A stretch of 64,000 nt of DNA from Chloroflexus aurantiacus J-10-fl (GTDB lineage Bacteria; Chloroflexota; Chloroflexia; Chloroflexales; Chloroflexaceae): positions 806,001 to 870,000 of the forward strand of contig NC_010175.1 in assembly GCF_000018865.1 (NCBI RefSeq), read 5' to 3'. Position 1 is the first letter of the stretch; each line of letters begins with the position of its first letter. Under the pieces are notes generated by a model. It ran no database searches, was not told the DNA's origin, and saw only the letters and a list, made by a program, of their open reading frames with translations. The translations under genes and the position numbers were made by a program. Shown here piece after piece: positions 29,901-37,732 of the stretch.

Positions 29901-29995
29901 ACGGCCTGTTGGGCTTCCTGAACACCGTCCCGCGCACGACATATCTGGCCCGTGTCCGCAATCCGTCTGAGGAACTAGAAAAGGTGGAAGGCTAG
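26906..29995 (+). CDS. actB: Alternative complex III subunit B, molybdopterin-like and Fe-S protein
   Basis: 1,029 residues. A Tat-type motif SRRTFLK near 52-58 is followed by a hydrophobic run ending LAGVTACTYQP; it sits unusually far from the N-terminus. Residues about 80-760 resemble the molybdopterin oxidoreductase fold, which in this complex is known to lack the cofactor. The C-terminal part is a ferredoxin-like domain with four cysteine clusters: CIGCNACVVAC near 793, CMQCEKAPCEVVCP near 850, CVGTKYCSNNCP near 882 and CTYCVQ (near 931) with CEQACP (near 968). It carries electrons from quinol at ActC toward ActA and ActE. It ends 2 nt before actC, so the two are translationally coupled. 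Confidence 0.97.
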   Translation: MTQQQPDLEAIRAQLRDARGPQFWRSLDQLADAPAFRELIEREFPRGASELEDGISRRTFLKLMGASLALAGVTACTYQPRQYIAPFDRQPEGRVPGIPQYFASTLTLGGYGTGVLVRSNEGRPTKVEGNPRHPASLGGTDLFAQAEILTMYDPDRSTTVLRQGVPSTWAEFTTTLGNALTAARATQGAGVRLLTTTITSPSLAAQIEQFLQAYPQARWYQYEPINRDNVVAGARLAFGRDVTTRYDLSAAQVVVSLDADFLAPGPGFVAYARAFAERRKVRKDSTTMNRLYVVEASPSTTGTAADHRLPLRADAIAAFTGALANELGVGGAPATLSPKAEEFLRAIARDLEEHRGQSVVIAGDQQPPIVHALAHLINAELGNVGQTVFYHEPVEARPTNQTEELVALVSEMAAGRVETLIMIGGNPVYNAPGDLRFADRMASVPLTIHLSQFVDETSARATWHIPQAHPLESWGDARAFDGTASIVQPLIEPLYGGKTANELLAAMLGQPEAESYDLVRSFWLEQIGETGWQVALANGVIAETVAPVIEPTLNEGAIRATPIPQPGDGVEIVFRPDPSLFDGFYANNGWLQELPRPLTKLVWDNAALMSPRTAIKLLGLPFNADRLIGTEADDRERQQYLEQLSKVNGTIARIEYRGGIIEIPIWLLPGHAEDSITLNLGYGRTHAGRVGNNVGIDVYPIRTSDSPWFGAGARVTNTGRTYLLVSTQDHWTLEGRDIYRVGEFKKFKEDPKYIAKEVYQEEYGRETPNYQSLQPGDDYTGRNAWGMTINLNACIGCNACVVACQAENNIAVVGKDQVSRGREMHWIRIDRYFAGEDLDNPSIYMMPVNCMQCEKAPCEVVCPVAATVHDYEGLNNMVYNRCVGTKYCSNNCPYKVRRFNFLQYSDTTTETFKLAFNPDVTVRIRGVMEKCTYCVQRISGARIAAKRAAVQAGQSSYVISDGAIQTACEQACPTGAIVFGDINDSNSRVAKWKAEGHNYGLLGFLNTVPRTTYLARVRNPSEELEKVEG

Positions 29996-29997
29996 CG

Positions 29998-31458
29998 ATG
30001 GCACAGGCGCAACCACTCCGCACCCGGCCACAAGACGATGGCGAAGCCTATCTGTTGCCGGGAGAAACCTACACATCGATCTCTGCGAAGATCGGTGATG
30101 TACCCCTTACGCCGCCGCTGAAGACACCAAAGGGCTGGCTAGCCGGCTTCAGCGTGGCATTCTTCATGTTGATGATCTTCTTTGTGTCGGTGACGTGGCT
30201 GTTCATCCGCGGCGTCGGTATCTGGGGTATCAATATCCCGGTCGGCTGGGGCATGGACATCATCAACTTCGTGTGGTGGATCGGTATCGGTCACGCCGGT
30301 ACGCTCATCTCGGCAATCTTGTTGCTGCTCAACCAGGGCTGGCGCAACTCGATCAACCGCTTTGCCGAGGCAATGACGCTGTTCGCAGTGGCCTGTGCCG
30401 GTCTCTACCCGATTCTGCACCTTGGGCGGCCATGGCTCTTCTACTGGCTGATCCCGTACCCCAACACCCACGGCATGTGGCCACAGTTCCGCAGCGCGTT
30501 GGCCTGGGACGTGTTCGCAATTTCGACCTACGCAACTGTGTCGCTGGTGTTCTGGCTGGTAGGTCTGATCCCCGACTTCGCTACGCTGCGTGATCGAGCG
30601 AAGAATATTTGGGTGAAGCGACTGTACGGCATTGCTGCCCTTGGCTGGCGCGGATCGGCTCGTCACTGGCACCGCTACGAGATGGCTTCGATCTTGCTGG
30701 CAGGTCTCTCAACGCCGCTGGTGGTGTCGGTACACTCAATCATTTCGCTCGACTTCGCCATTTCGCAGGTGCCCGGCTGGCAGGTTACCGTCTTCCCACC
30801 CTACTTCGTGGCCGGTGCCGTGTTCGCCGGTTTCGCGATGGTACTCCTGCTCATGATCCCGGTACGCACCTTCTACGGCTTTGAGAACTACATTACCCTG
30901 CACCATCTTGATGTGATGGCGAAGGTTATGCTCACGACCGGGATGATTGTCGTGTACGGGTACTTCATGGAGGTCTTTGCCTCGCTCTACAGCGGTAATG
31001 AGTTCGAGGAATACCTCTTGTACAACCGTCTGTTTGGACCAAGCTCGTGGGCGTACTGGGGGTTGCTCTTCTGTAACGCAGTGGCGATTCAGCCGCTCTG
31101 GTTCAAGAAGGTGCGGCAGAATATACCGGCCTTGCTGATTATCTCCTTGATTGTTAGCGTCGGTATGTGGCTTGAGCGTTACGTGATTATCGTGATTTCG
31201 CTCGAACGCGACTTCTTGCCGTCGTCATGGGATATTTATATTCCCACGATTTGGGACTGGTCGCTCTACATTGGCACCTTCGGCCTCTTCTTCACGCTGC
31301 TCTTCCTCTTCATCCGTGTCTTGCCGATGATTAACATCTTTGAGATGCGGTTGTTCCTCTATCAGGAAACGGAGAAGGCAAAGCAGCGGGCAGGGCATGG
31401 CGCGCACGGCCACGGGCACGAGCAAAGCCCGGCGCATGGTGCAGCGACAGCAGACTAA
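29998..31458 (+). CDS. actC: Alternative complex III subunit C, NrfD-like quinol-site membrane protein
   Basis: 486 residues. About ten membrane helices (for example SVAFFMLMIFFVSVTWLFI near 50-68; GMIVVYGYFMEVFASLY near 315). NrfD/PsrC-family protein that holds the menaquinol-oxidising site; conserved polar residues such as GIGHAGTLISAILLLL near 96-111 and HLGRPWLFYWL near 140 are present. It ends with a histidine-rich tail (HGAHGHGHEQ) of the kind seen in other members. It follows actB after 2 nt and precedes actD by 13 nt, with AAAAGGAGTGAGG as the actD binding site. Confidence 0.97.
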   Translation: MAQAQPLRTRPQDDGEAYLLPGETYTSISAKIGDVPLTPPLKTPKGWLAGFSVAFFMLMIFFVSVTWLFIRGVGIWGINIPVGWGMDIINFVWWIGIGHAGTLISAILLLLNQGWRNSINRFAEAMTLFAVACAGLYPILHLGRPWLFYWLIPYPNTHGMWPQFRSALAWDVFAISTYATVSLVFWLVGLIPDFATLRDRAKNIWVKRLYGIAALGWRGSARHWHRYEMASILLAGLSTPLVVSVHSIISLDFAISQVPGWQVTVFPPYFVAGAVFAGFAMVLLLMIPVRTFYGFENYITLHHLDVMAKVMLTTGMIVVYGYFMEVFASLYSGNEFEEYLLYNRLFGPSSWAYWGLLFCNAVAIQPLWFKKVRQNIPALLIISLIVSVGMWLERYVIIVISLERDFLPSSWDIYIPTIWDWSLYIGTFGLFFTLLFLFIRVLPMINIFEMRLFLYQETEKAKQRAGHGAHGHGHEQSPAHGAATAD

Positions 31459-31471
31459 AAGGAGTGAGGCG

Positions 31472-32011
31472 ATGCGTAACGATGTGTACGGCGTGATGGC
31501 TGAGTTTCCCACGCCAGAGGCATTAATTGAAGCAACTCGCAAGGCTAAGGCAGCCGGCTATACGAAGATGGATGCCTTTTCACCCTTCCCAATTGAAGAG
31601 GTGATTGAGGAGATTGCCCATGGCGATACCGGTGTGCCTCGCCTGGTGCTGCTCTTTGGGCTGATTGGGGCTGCCTCTGGGTTTATTCTGCAATACATCG
31701 GAAATCTGGTTGATTATCCCCTCAATGTCGGCGGTCGCCCGCTCGATATTACCAACTGGCCGGCCATGATCCCGATCACATTTGAAAGCGGGATTCTGCT
31801 GGCTTCGTTTGCGGCAGCCATCGGCATGATTGTACTTAATGGTCTACCGTCACCGTACCATCCGGTGTTTAACGTGCCACGTTTCCAGTATGCGTCACAA
31901 GACGCCTTCTTCTTGTGTATTGAAGCAACGGATCCGCTGTTTGATCGTTCGCGCACTTCACAGTTCCTGCGCTCGCTGAACCCGATGCAGGTCTCTGAGG
32001 TGGCATACTGA
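31472..32011 (+). CDS. actD: Alternative complex III subunit D
   Basis: 179 residues, DUF3341-type. Landmarks: the N-terminal cytoplasmic part with FPTPEALIEATRKAKAAGY and DAFSPFPIEEV, then two membrane helices (about 60-80, LVLLFGLIGAASGFILQY, and 105-125, LLASFAAAIGMIVL), then a short tail. Known as the linking subunit between the two large membrane subunits. The start is ATG 31472, as the AAAAGGAGTGAGG site lies just upstream; an in-frame start 132 nt earlier overlaps actC and is not credible. ActE starts 9 nt after its stop. Confidence 0.95.
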   Translation: MRNDVYGVMAEFPTPEALIEATRKAKAAGYTKMDAFSPFPIEEVIEEIAHGDTGVPRLVLLFGLIGAASGFILQYIGNLVDYPLNVGGRPLDITNWPAMIPITFESGILLASFAAAIGMIVLNGLPSPYHPVFNVPRFQYASQDAFFLCIEATDPLFDRSRTSQFLRSLNPMQVSEVAY

Positions 32012-32020
32012 GGGACACCC

Positions 32021-32638
32021 ATGCAAAAGCCTCGCTTGACATCACGCATGATTCGCTTCGGTTGGGTCGGCCTGTTGGTGCTGCTGCTGACTGCATGTCA
32101 CCAGGATATGTACGATCAGCAGAAGTACACCACCTATGAGCCGAGCAGCTTCTTCGCTGATGGCCGTTCGTCGCGCCCAAATGTTCCCGGCACGACACCG
32201 TTTGAAGTAGTAAAGACCGACGAGTTTCTCTACACCGGTCTGATCGATGGTCAGGAAGTGGATGCAATGCCCTTCCCGGTAACCAAAGATCTGCTCTTAC
32301 GTGGCCAACTGAAGTACAACATCTACTGTGCAGTGTGTCATGGCGAGGCTGGCTACGGGGCAAGTATGGTTGCTGAGCGAGGCGGTATCGTGCCGGCCAA
32401 CTTCCATCAACAGCGCCTGCGCGAAGCGCCTCTCAGCCATTTCTTTGTGGTGATTACAAATGGCGTGTACCGCGGTGATCCGGAGAATGGTGGGTATCAG
32501 TCGATGTACGGTTATGCATCACGGATTACCCCCGAAGATCGTTGGGCGATTGCCGCTTATATCCGGGCCTTGCAGTTGAGCCAAAATGCAACTATTGATG
32601 ATGTTCCTCCCGATCAGCGTGCACAGCTTGGTAATTAG
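32021..32638 (+). CDS. actE: Alternative complex III subunit E, monoheme cytochrome c lipoprotein
   Basis: 205 residues. A lipoprotein signal ends in LLLTAC, making Cys26 the lipidated residue. One heme site CAVCHG is at C103-C106-H107. The downstream region with the segments VPANFHQQRL and YGYASRITPEDRWAIAAYI is a class I cytochrome c end. In the complex it is anchored at the outside of the membrane and passes electrons to soluble acceptors such as auracyanin (known for the family, not visible here). Gap to actF is 18 nt. Confidence 0.96.
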   Translation: MQKPRLTSRMIRFGWVGLLVLLLTACHQDMYDQQKYTTYEPSSFFADGRSSRPNVPGTTPFEVVKTDEFLYTGLIDGQEVDAMPFPVTKDLLLRGQLKYNIYCAVCHGEAGYGASMVAERGGIVPANFHQQRLREAPLSHFFVVITNGVYRGDPENGGYQSMYGYASRITPEDRWAIAAYIRALQLSQNATIDDVPPDQRAQLGN

Positions 32639-32656
32639 GCTGGAAGGTTAGAATCC

Positions 32657-33892
32657 ATGGCGACGACAAGTATCTCACAGACCCGTATTCCCCAGCTCGG
32701 CCAGGTACAGATGCTTGGCCTGGCCGCTGCTGTGATTGGTATCGGCGTTCTGGCCGCCGGCTATTTTCTCAGTCCGACCTCGTTTTTCGAGTCGTACATT
32801 TATGGTTACTACGTGGCAATGACGATCCCTCTCGGCTGCCTGGGCTTTCTGATGGTGCAGCACCTGACCGGAGGCGCGTGGGGGGTGACGGTACGCCGGA
32901 TGCTGGAAGCCGGTGCTGCTACGTTGCCGATTATGGGCTTGCTCTTCATTCCGATTGCCCTCGGTTATTTTGATACGTACAAGGCGCTGGGGCTAGAGCA
33001 TCCGCTCTACGAGTGGGCCAACCCGGAAGTGGTAACCCCTGGTGGCGCCGAGTTCGATCCTATCATTGCCCACAAGGTCCCCTGGCTTAGCCCGTTGTGG
33101 GTGACCGCCCGAATCGCGATCTTTTTCATCATCTGGTCGGCTCTGGCTCTGACCCTGCGTGCATGGTCGCGACAGCAGGATGCCGGCGGTGATGCGAAGA
33201 AGCTGGCAACCCGGATGCGCCGTCTGAGTGGCATCGGTGTTGCGCTGTTTGTGATCACGGTGACCTTCTTCTCGTTCGATGTGGCAATGTCACTCGATCC
33301 GCACTGGTTCTCGACCATCTACGGTGCGCACTATATGGCGAATGCCGGGTTGATGACGCTGGCATTTCTGGCCTTGATGATGAGCCGCGTCCGTGATGCC
33401 GCGCTCTTCCGCGAGTATGTCTCGGTTAAACCGATCCACGACATCGGGAAATTGATATTTGCCTTCACCGTGCTGTGGACGTATATGTCCTACGGTCAGT
33501 TGGTTATTATCTGGTCGGGTGATGTGGCCGAGTTTACGCCCTGGTATGTTCACCGGACGCAGCACGGCTGGGTTTTTGTCGCGCTGGCCCTGATGCTCTT
33601 CGCCTTCGCGTTACCGTTCTTTGTCTTGCTGTTCCGCGGTACGAAGCGCAACCTGAACACACTAGCGACGATTGCGGGCTGGATTGTGGTGATGCGCTTT
33701 GTTGATATGGCCTGGATTATCCTCCCCGAATTTCGCGAACATCTGTGGGATATTGCAATTACCGACGTGGCAGCACCTATCGGGCTGATCGGCCTGGTCA
33801 TTGCTCTGTTCGCTGCAAACGTCCAACAGGCACCACTGCTACCGCTGCGCGATCCAAATATGGAGCAGTTACAGAACAGCGGTCACCACTAA
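32657..33892 (+). CDS. actF: Alternative complex III subunit F, membrane protein
   Basis: 411 residues and about ten membrane helices, related to ActC but lacking a quinol site; in known structures it carries proton-path residues. Landmarks: WLSPLWVTARIAIFFIIW near 143-160, SFDVAMSLDPHWFSTIYG near 206-223, VKPIHDIGKLIFAFTVLWTY near 258-277. Start ATG 32657 has GGAAGG upstream. ActG follows after 18 nt with GAGGAGTG as its binding site. Nothing is odd in length or composition. Confidence 0.96.
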   Translation: MATTSISQTRIPQLGQVQMLGLAAAVIGIGVLAAGYFLSPTSFFESYIYGYYVAMTIPLGCLGFLMVQHLTGGAWGVTVRRMLEAGAATLPIMGLLFIPIALGYFDTYKALGLEHPLYEWANPEVVTPGGAEFDPIIAHKVPWLSPLWVTARIAIFFIIWSALALTLRAWSRQQDAGGDAKKLATRMRRLSGIGVALFVITVTFFSFDVAMSLDPHWFSTIYGAHYMANAGLMTLAFLALMMSRVRDAALFREYVSVKPIHDIGKLIFAFTVLWTYMSYGQLVIIWSGDVAEFTPWYVHRTQHGWVFVALALMLFAFALPFFVLLFRGTKRNLNTLATIAGWIVVMRFVDMAWIILPEFREHLWDIAITDVAAPIGLIGLVIALFAANVQQAPLLPLRDPNMEQLQNSGHH

Positions 33893-33910
33893 CGTAGAGG
33901 AGTGTGAAGT

Positions 33911-34249
33911 ATGAGCTATCGCCCGAACTATTCTGCATCACGATATACTGCCGGACGACCTGCACAGCCGGTTCGCACGGCTCGCACAATGGCAGAGCCA
34001 TCACTGAGTCGCCTGATGATCGCCGGTCTGATGGTGTTCCTGGTGTTGAGTCTGGTCGTGTTGCTGGCCGGGCGTCTGCCCTTTACCCCACAACCGGCAC
34101 CGGTTACCGGGAATACGTATCGAACGTATGTCAATGATGCACGCACATTACTCAATAGCTACGGCTATACGATGGAGGGTAAGGTGCATATTCCGATAGA
34201 TCGGGCGATGGATTTGATTGTCGAGCGGGGACTACCGGTACGCGAGTAG
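33911..34249 (+). CDS. actG: Alternative complex III subunit G
   Basis: 112 residues, the smallest act subunit. A cytoplasmic N-terminus rich in Arg/Pro (about 1-30) leads to one membrane helix near 34-54 (LMIAGLMVFLVLSLVVLLAG), then a short exterior domain ending VHIPIDRAMDLIVERGLPVR, which resembles the conserved tail of this subunit. It closes the operon; a terminator hairpin follows at 34278. Confidence 0.93.
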   Translation: MSYRPNYSASRYTAGRPAQPVRTARTMAEPSLSRLMIAGLMVFLVLSLVVLLAGRLPFTPQPAPVTGNTYRTYVNDARTLLNSYGYTMEGKVHIPIDRAMDLIVERGLPVRE

Positions 34250-34277
34250 TCTCGTGTCGTAGCGGCAAAGCGCGAGT

Positions 34278-34309
34278 CAGGAGGGGCGAACAGTGATTCG
34301 TCCCTCCTG
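34278..34309 (+). terminator. Terminator of the act operon
   Basis: Stem CAGGAGGGGCGAA / TTCGTCCCTCCTG (13 bp, one G-T) with a 6-nt loop, then CTGTTTCGT. Located 28 bp after actG. Confidence 0.8.
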
Positions 34310-34721
34310 CTGTTTCGTGGTGCAGCATAACTACTACGGACACTTCAGGAGCGAATCGAACCTGCGCACGTATAACAGAGATTGAGATTGGCTGTAGGAT
34401 GAACGCCCTCATCCACGGTCCCTCTCCCGTAGCACGGTCTATCTATGCACGACCCATAAGTCACGTGGTAGGCAATAGGATGCCCATGTAACATGTGGTG
34501 GCTCCCGATGATGCGGGATGCAAGCCCACGTACCGGCATTCCCGCCACCCTGTCAGGTGATTGCCGTGGCCGCCAGTACACAGGGTGGACACCTGTCCTA
34601 TGGTCAGGTATGATCCCCCCTCCGCCTCACCCAACCCGCCGATCTGGTCGTGCGGGCTGATGCCCTCCCTCACGAGGTGAAAGCCCTGCTGAGGCTGTCC
34701 ATCAGTGCACCTGGCACCTGC

Positions 34722-34783
34722 TCCCCACCGGCAGGCTAGCCCCGGAGGGACTTCCACGAATTGAGGCAGGGTTTTAAGCCCGC
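34722..34783 (-). repeat. Dispersed repeat family 3, copy A
   Basis: Minus-strand GGCGGGCTTAAAACCCTGCC continuing to GGGGCTAGCCTGCCGGTGGGG. It matches 36780-36840 on the plus strand with a few differences. Confidence 0.6.
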
Positions 34784-35248
34784 CGCCTCGCGGGTCCTCA
34801 CCCCTGACCCCTCTCCCACAGCGCGCTTTTCATTACCCATAACGCGATAGGTGCCATCTGCGTGTATCATCAGGGAGTATCGCAGCCTGCGCTCCCCTGG
34901 GCATCACTGCATGACACCAGCACGGTCGTGATGCCGGAGATGTCCGGTGCATCCGCCTATCACGCCAGGGCGCACCGACAGAACCTGGATGGTGCAGTGG
35001 TGGCGGACGGTGGCGTCGTGTCGGGCAGAGTAGGGCTGGACGCTTTCCCGATGGGTGCTCATACCCCGTCCTGGGCACTGCTGCCCCCTACACGGACATC
35101 ATCAGGTGCCAGCCGGCGACCATTGTCGTCCTGGGGATGGCGGCAGCATGCTGCACCGGCATGGGTAGGGTCACGCAGCCGTACGCCCCTACCGGGCACG
35201 GTCAGGACATCCCCGGTGGCCCGTGACCCGTGACCCGACCGATACATC

Positions 35249-35587
35249 ATACCGGCTACTGTGTGGCGTATGGGTAATGCATAGCACAGCGCGGTAGAGG
35301 GGAGAGCAGAGGTCTGCATTGCGGCTTTCTGATGCGGTAGATATTGTGTTGTACTCAATCTAGTAGAACAGAAGTCATGACACAACAGCCAATAAATTAC
35401 CCTGATGCTGCCCTTGAACGACGCCTGGCGTAGGGGCACAGCATGTCGTGCCCCTACGACTAACAACAACCCACTTGTAACTGACTGATAGCGCACGTGA
35501 TACCGCTTCGGCACAGGGATCACACCTGAACGATGCGCATTGTTGAGCAGGATTTGGGATTAGCTCATATGTCGTGTCCGTCCTTGA
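35249..35587 (+). repeat. Dispersed repeat family 4, copy A (with REP hairpin)
   Basis: 339 bp related to 37152-37444: ATACCGGCT at the left, GGTAATGCATAGC, GATGCTGC, a palindrome, ATCACACCTGAACGATGC, GTTGAGCA, TTTGGGATTA and TGTCCGTCC at the right. It encodes nothing recognisable. Confidence 0.65.
35429..35458. repeat. REP-like hairpin in family 4 copy A
   Basis: CGTAGGGGCAC / GTGCCCCTACG, perfect 11-bp stem, 8-nt loop. It occupies the same place as a differently sequenced palindrome in copy B (37340-37367). Confidence 0.75.
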
Positions 35588-35606
35588 ATTGCGCTGCCAG
35601 AGGGTA

Positions 35607-35968
35607 GAACCTATTTCAAAAAACGTCTCCTGGAAGTTATCCCTTTTATGCCTGACCGACTATACGATGGTAACGAGTATACCCAGCATCCCCGTGACCA
35701 GTACGGTCAACGGCATACCACGCGCCGGATCGTGAGCACGGCTGCTGCGGCAGCCATGCTGCCGCACTCCAAACCCTGCGACACGCACATGACAAACGGG
35801 CAAGATAACCAATCCAACGAGTGATGGCACTGACGATGGTCGTTAGCCCTCCTCGCTACCATACCGGCAGACTGGGAGCAGGATATACTGTCGTAAGTGA
35901 TTGGCAGGAGTTCATGTGCCTGTGTGATCGTCAGGGGCACGAGAGCACAGCTTTTATGAAATAAGTTA
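35607..35968 (+). repeat. MITE-like repeat, copy 2 (with full REP insert)
   Basis: 362 bp with ends GAACCTATTTCAAAAAACG and TTTTATGAAATAAGTT. It lies 19 bp after family 4 copy A, and a family 4-like tail (ATATTCTGTCCG) resumes at 36011, as if the MITE had landed in a duplicated family 4 end. It contains the REP hairpin 35747-35767. Confidence 0.75.
35747..35767. repeat. REP-like hairpin inside MITE copy 2
   Basis: TGCGGCAG / CTGCCGCA around CCATG. Copy 1 of the MITE lacks it (CGTGACTCC), copies 3 and 4 hold only the right half (GCATGGCTGCCGCACTCC). Confidence 0.7.
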
Positions 35969-36010
35969 GACTAGAAGCCGATTCCGGGTCGTCCTGATGC
36001 AGCAGAAGTT

Positions 36011-36043
36011 GTTTTAGTTCATATATTCTGTCCGCTCCTGAAA
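36011..36043 (+). repeat. Family 4 tail fragment
   Basis: GTTTTAGTTCATATATTCTG then TCCGCTCCTG, matching the right end of the family 4 copies (TTAACTCACATATTCTGTCC). Confidence 0.5.
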
Positions 36044-36059
36044 ACAGGGAAGAGCATCA

Positions 36060-36521
36060 TCAGCCTGTCAGTAGTAGCTCGCGTATACTGCTTTCTGCTA
36101 TCGCCGTTGCCGCAAAAAAGAGATGACCACCACACCCAGTGTCAGAAGCACCAAAACCGCTGATCGGACGTATCAGTTCTGGCACTTTAGCCAATTCTTT
36201 ACACCAGCGACACTCAAGCCGATCTCGTCCGGGTGCAGCCCATATTGTGCGTATCTCGGCGTGAGGACGCAAATAGTCGATGTGCCAGTGAAAGCGCTTT
36301 TCAATGGCGATATGCCGTCGTAATCGTGCGGCCAGACCGCCGGTACCAAATGCACTGCCAACGTAGTAGTAATGACCAGGGGCGAAGTCGAACCTTCCCA
36401 GGCGACCAATTGCGATCTGTGTCAGTTGATGATTGAGCCACAGGTGCAAAAGGTAGGTTCCTTCCGTGCGTAGATCAGGGGTATGTTCGACCATTGCCGG
36501 AGTTAGAATAAGGAGTTTCAT
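36060..36521 (-). CDS. DUF123 (GIY-YIG-like) domain protein
   Basis: 153 residues. The sequence reads YLLHLWLNHQLTQIAIGRLG, FAPGHYYYVGSAFGTGGLAA (the GIY-YIG-like core with YYYVGSA), RHIAIEKRFHWHIDYLRPHA, ECRWCKELAKVPELI and a C-terminal FGASDTGCGGHLFF with the conserved Cys and His. This is the DUF123/Nth-like stand-alone domain, a GIY-YIG nuclease relative found near DNA-repair genes in many archaea and bacteria; activity is not established. Start ATG 36521 (MKLLILTPAMVEH) or an in-frame site 6 nt earlier. It is the only credible gene in a 3.4-kb repeat island. Confidence 0.85.
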   Translation of the reverse strand: MKLLILTPAMVEHTPDLRTEGTYLLHLWLNHQLTQIAIGRLGRFDFAPGHYYYVGSAFGTGGLAARLRRHIAIEKRFHWHIDYLRPHAEIRTIWAAPGRDRLECRWCKELAKVPELIRPISGFGASDTGCGGHLFFAATAIAESSIRELLLTG

Positions 36522-36779
36522 AAGCAAGATTTTGCTTCCACGTGTTGCCTATCGTCAGGTCTGAGTCGGTTCACCTACATCGTGACATATCCTGGATATT
36601 TCTGCCAGTGGCTCGCTGTGATTGGTTCAAGGATGGACAGAAGGTGTCAGGGCGTGCAGGAGCGAGGTCTCAAGGTTGCTCTGAGGACCCTCACCCCCGG
36701 CCCCTCTCCCGCTACGCTCTATGCATTACTCGAAGACTGCATAGCTTGCGTGCGGGAGCAGGGGTGATGGCGGCGAGTC

Positions 36780-36840
36780 GGCGGGTTAAAACCCTGCCTC
36801 ACTTCCTCGAAGCCCCTTCGGGGCTGGCCTGCCGGCGGGG
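36780..36840 (+). repeat. Dispersed repeat family 3, copy B
   Basis: GGCGGGTTAAAACCCTGCCT then GGGGCTGGCCTGCCGGCGGGG; partner of 34722-34783 in opposite orientation. Confidence 0.6.
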
Positions 36841-37151
36841 ATTGGGGCCGGGCGTGCTGCTGGGTAGCCCTGGCAGGGCGTGCCGCTGGCGGGATAGCAC
36901 CGAGCAGCGGGGAGTGTGGGGCTATAGGGGACGGTATGCCAGCCCGTGGCGCAGGCGTCCAGCCTGCGCACCAGCGGCCACATCCGGCACCTGACGGCCG
37001 TGGCGGGGAGATGCATGCCACGGGAGGGCCGCACCACAGGAACGGCAGCGATGGCGTGCTGATAACGCAGCAGGACGCTGCGGAGCGCATGACCGCATGG
37101 TGTGTGTGACTCACGACGCACCGTATCCATCACGATGTGCTATGAGGTGTT

Positions 37152-37444
37152 ATACCGGCTGCTGGGTGCCATGTAGGTAATGCATAGCAACGCGGGAGAA
37201 CGGCGCATAAAGAGCTGCGCTGGCACTTCCTGCTGCGATAGACGTTGTGTTCTATCAAATCTGGTGGAATATGAAGTTATGTCATATCAGCCAACGATCA
37301 TCCCGATGCTGCACCTGGACGATGCACCGCTGGACGTTAGTAGAGGCGACGCATGCGTCGCCTCTACTCGCCGGTATCACACCTGAACGATGCACTTTGT
37401 TGAGCAAATTTGGGATTAACTCACATATTCTGTCCGTCCCGGAA
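37152..37444 (+). repeat. Dispersed repeat family 4, copy B (with REP palindrome)
   Basis: 293 bp; matches 35249-35587 at both ends and through most of the middle. Confidence 0.65.
37340..37367. repeat. 28-bp perfect palindrome in family 4 copy B
   Basis: Arms GTAGAGGCGACGCA and TGCGTCGCCTCTAC with no loop. The arms differ from those of copy A (GTAGGGGCAC), yet both are fully self-complementary and sit at the same place. Confidence 0.8.
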
Positions 37445-37732
37445 GTATGAGTGGAGTGCAGTCGGATCGTTCAGATCGCCAGCGACCGGGTTGAGGCATG
37501 CCATCGGCTGGGGGATCTACTCGACTAATACGAACGCCTGGCTTCCACACCCCAACCGATGATACCCCGCCATCGCTCGCGTAGAAGTGGATTAAGGCCG
37601 ACGCCATTCGTCGCGCTCCAACACTCGTCGGTGATCCTGTGTCACCTGAACACCCTGTCACTCAGTCATCTTAATCATGCTATACTTGTCGCACTGGCTT
37701 GTAAGACGCCGACCATCGTGATTGATAGGACT

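Larger units (their letters stand above)
34310..36059. other. Repeat island, no intact gene
   Basis: 1.75 kb without a supported gene. Identified contents: short CTCAnCCnnGnCCCTCTCCC motifs at 34407 and 34796, family 3 repeat 34722-34783, family 4 repeat 35249-35587 with an embedded REP hairpin, MITE copy 35607-35968, and a family 4 tail fragment at 36011-36043. GC-rich open frames here have no family resemblance. Confidence 0.65.
36522..37732. other. Second half of the repeat island
   Basis: 1.2 kb without a supported gene: short motif CCCTCACCCCCGGCCCCTCT at 36688, family 3 copy B at 36780-36840, GC-rich filler to about 37140, family 4 copy B at 37152-37444 and a non-repeated 290 bp before purD. 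A TATACT at 37680-37685 is a possible -10 for purD, without a clear -35. Confidence 0.55.

Noticed and set aside
34320-34400. Possible tRNA T-arm (minus strand GGTTCGATTCGCTCC)
   Set aside because: The five bases on either side of the loop do not pair and no acceptor or anticodon arm is found.
34850-35250. Plus-strand open frame of about 120 codons in the repeat island
   Set aside because: No binding site, no similarity, and overlapping open frames on the other strand of similar quality; typical of GC-rich non-coding sequence.
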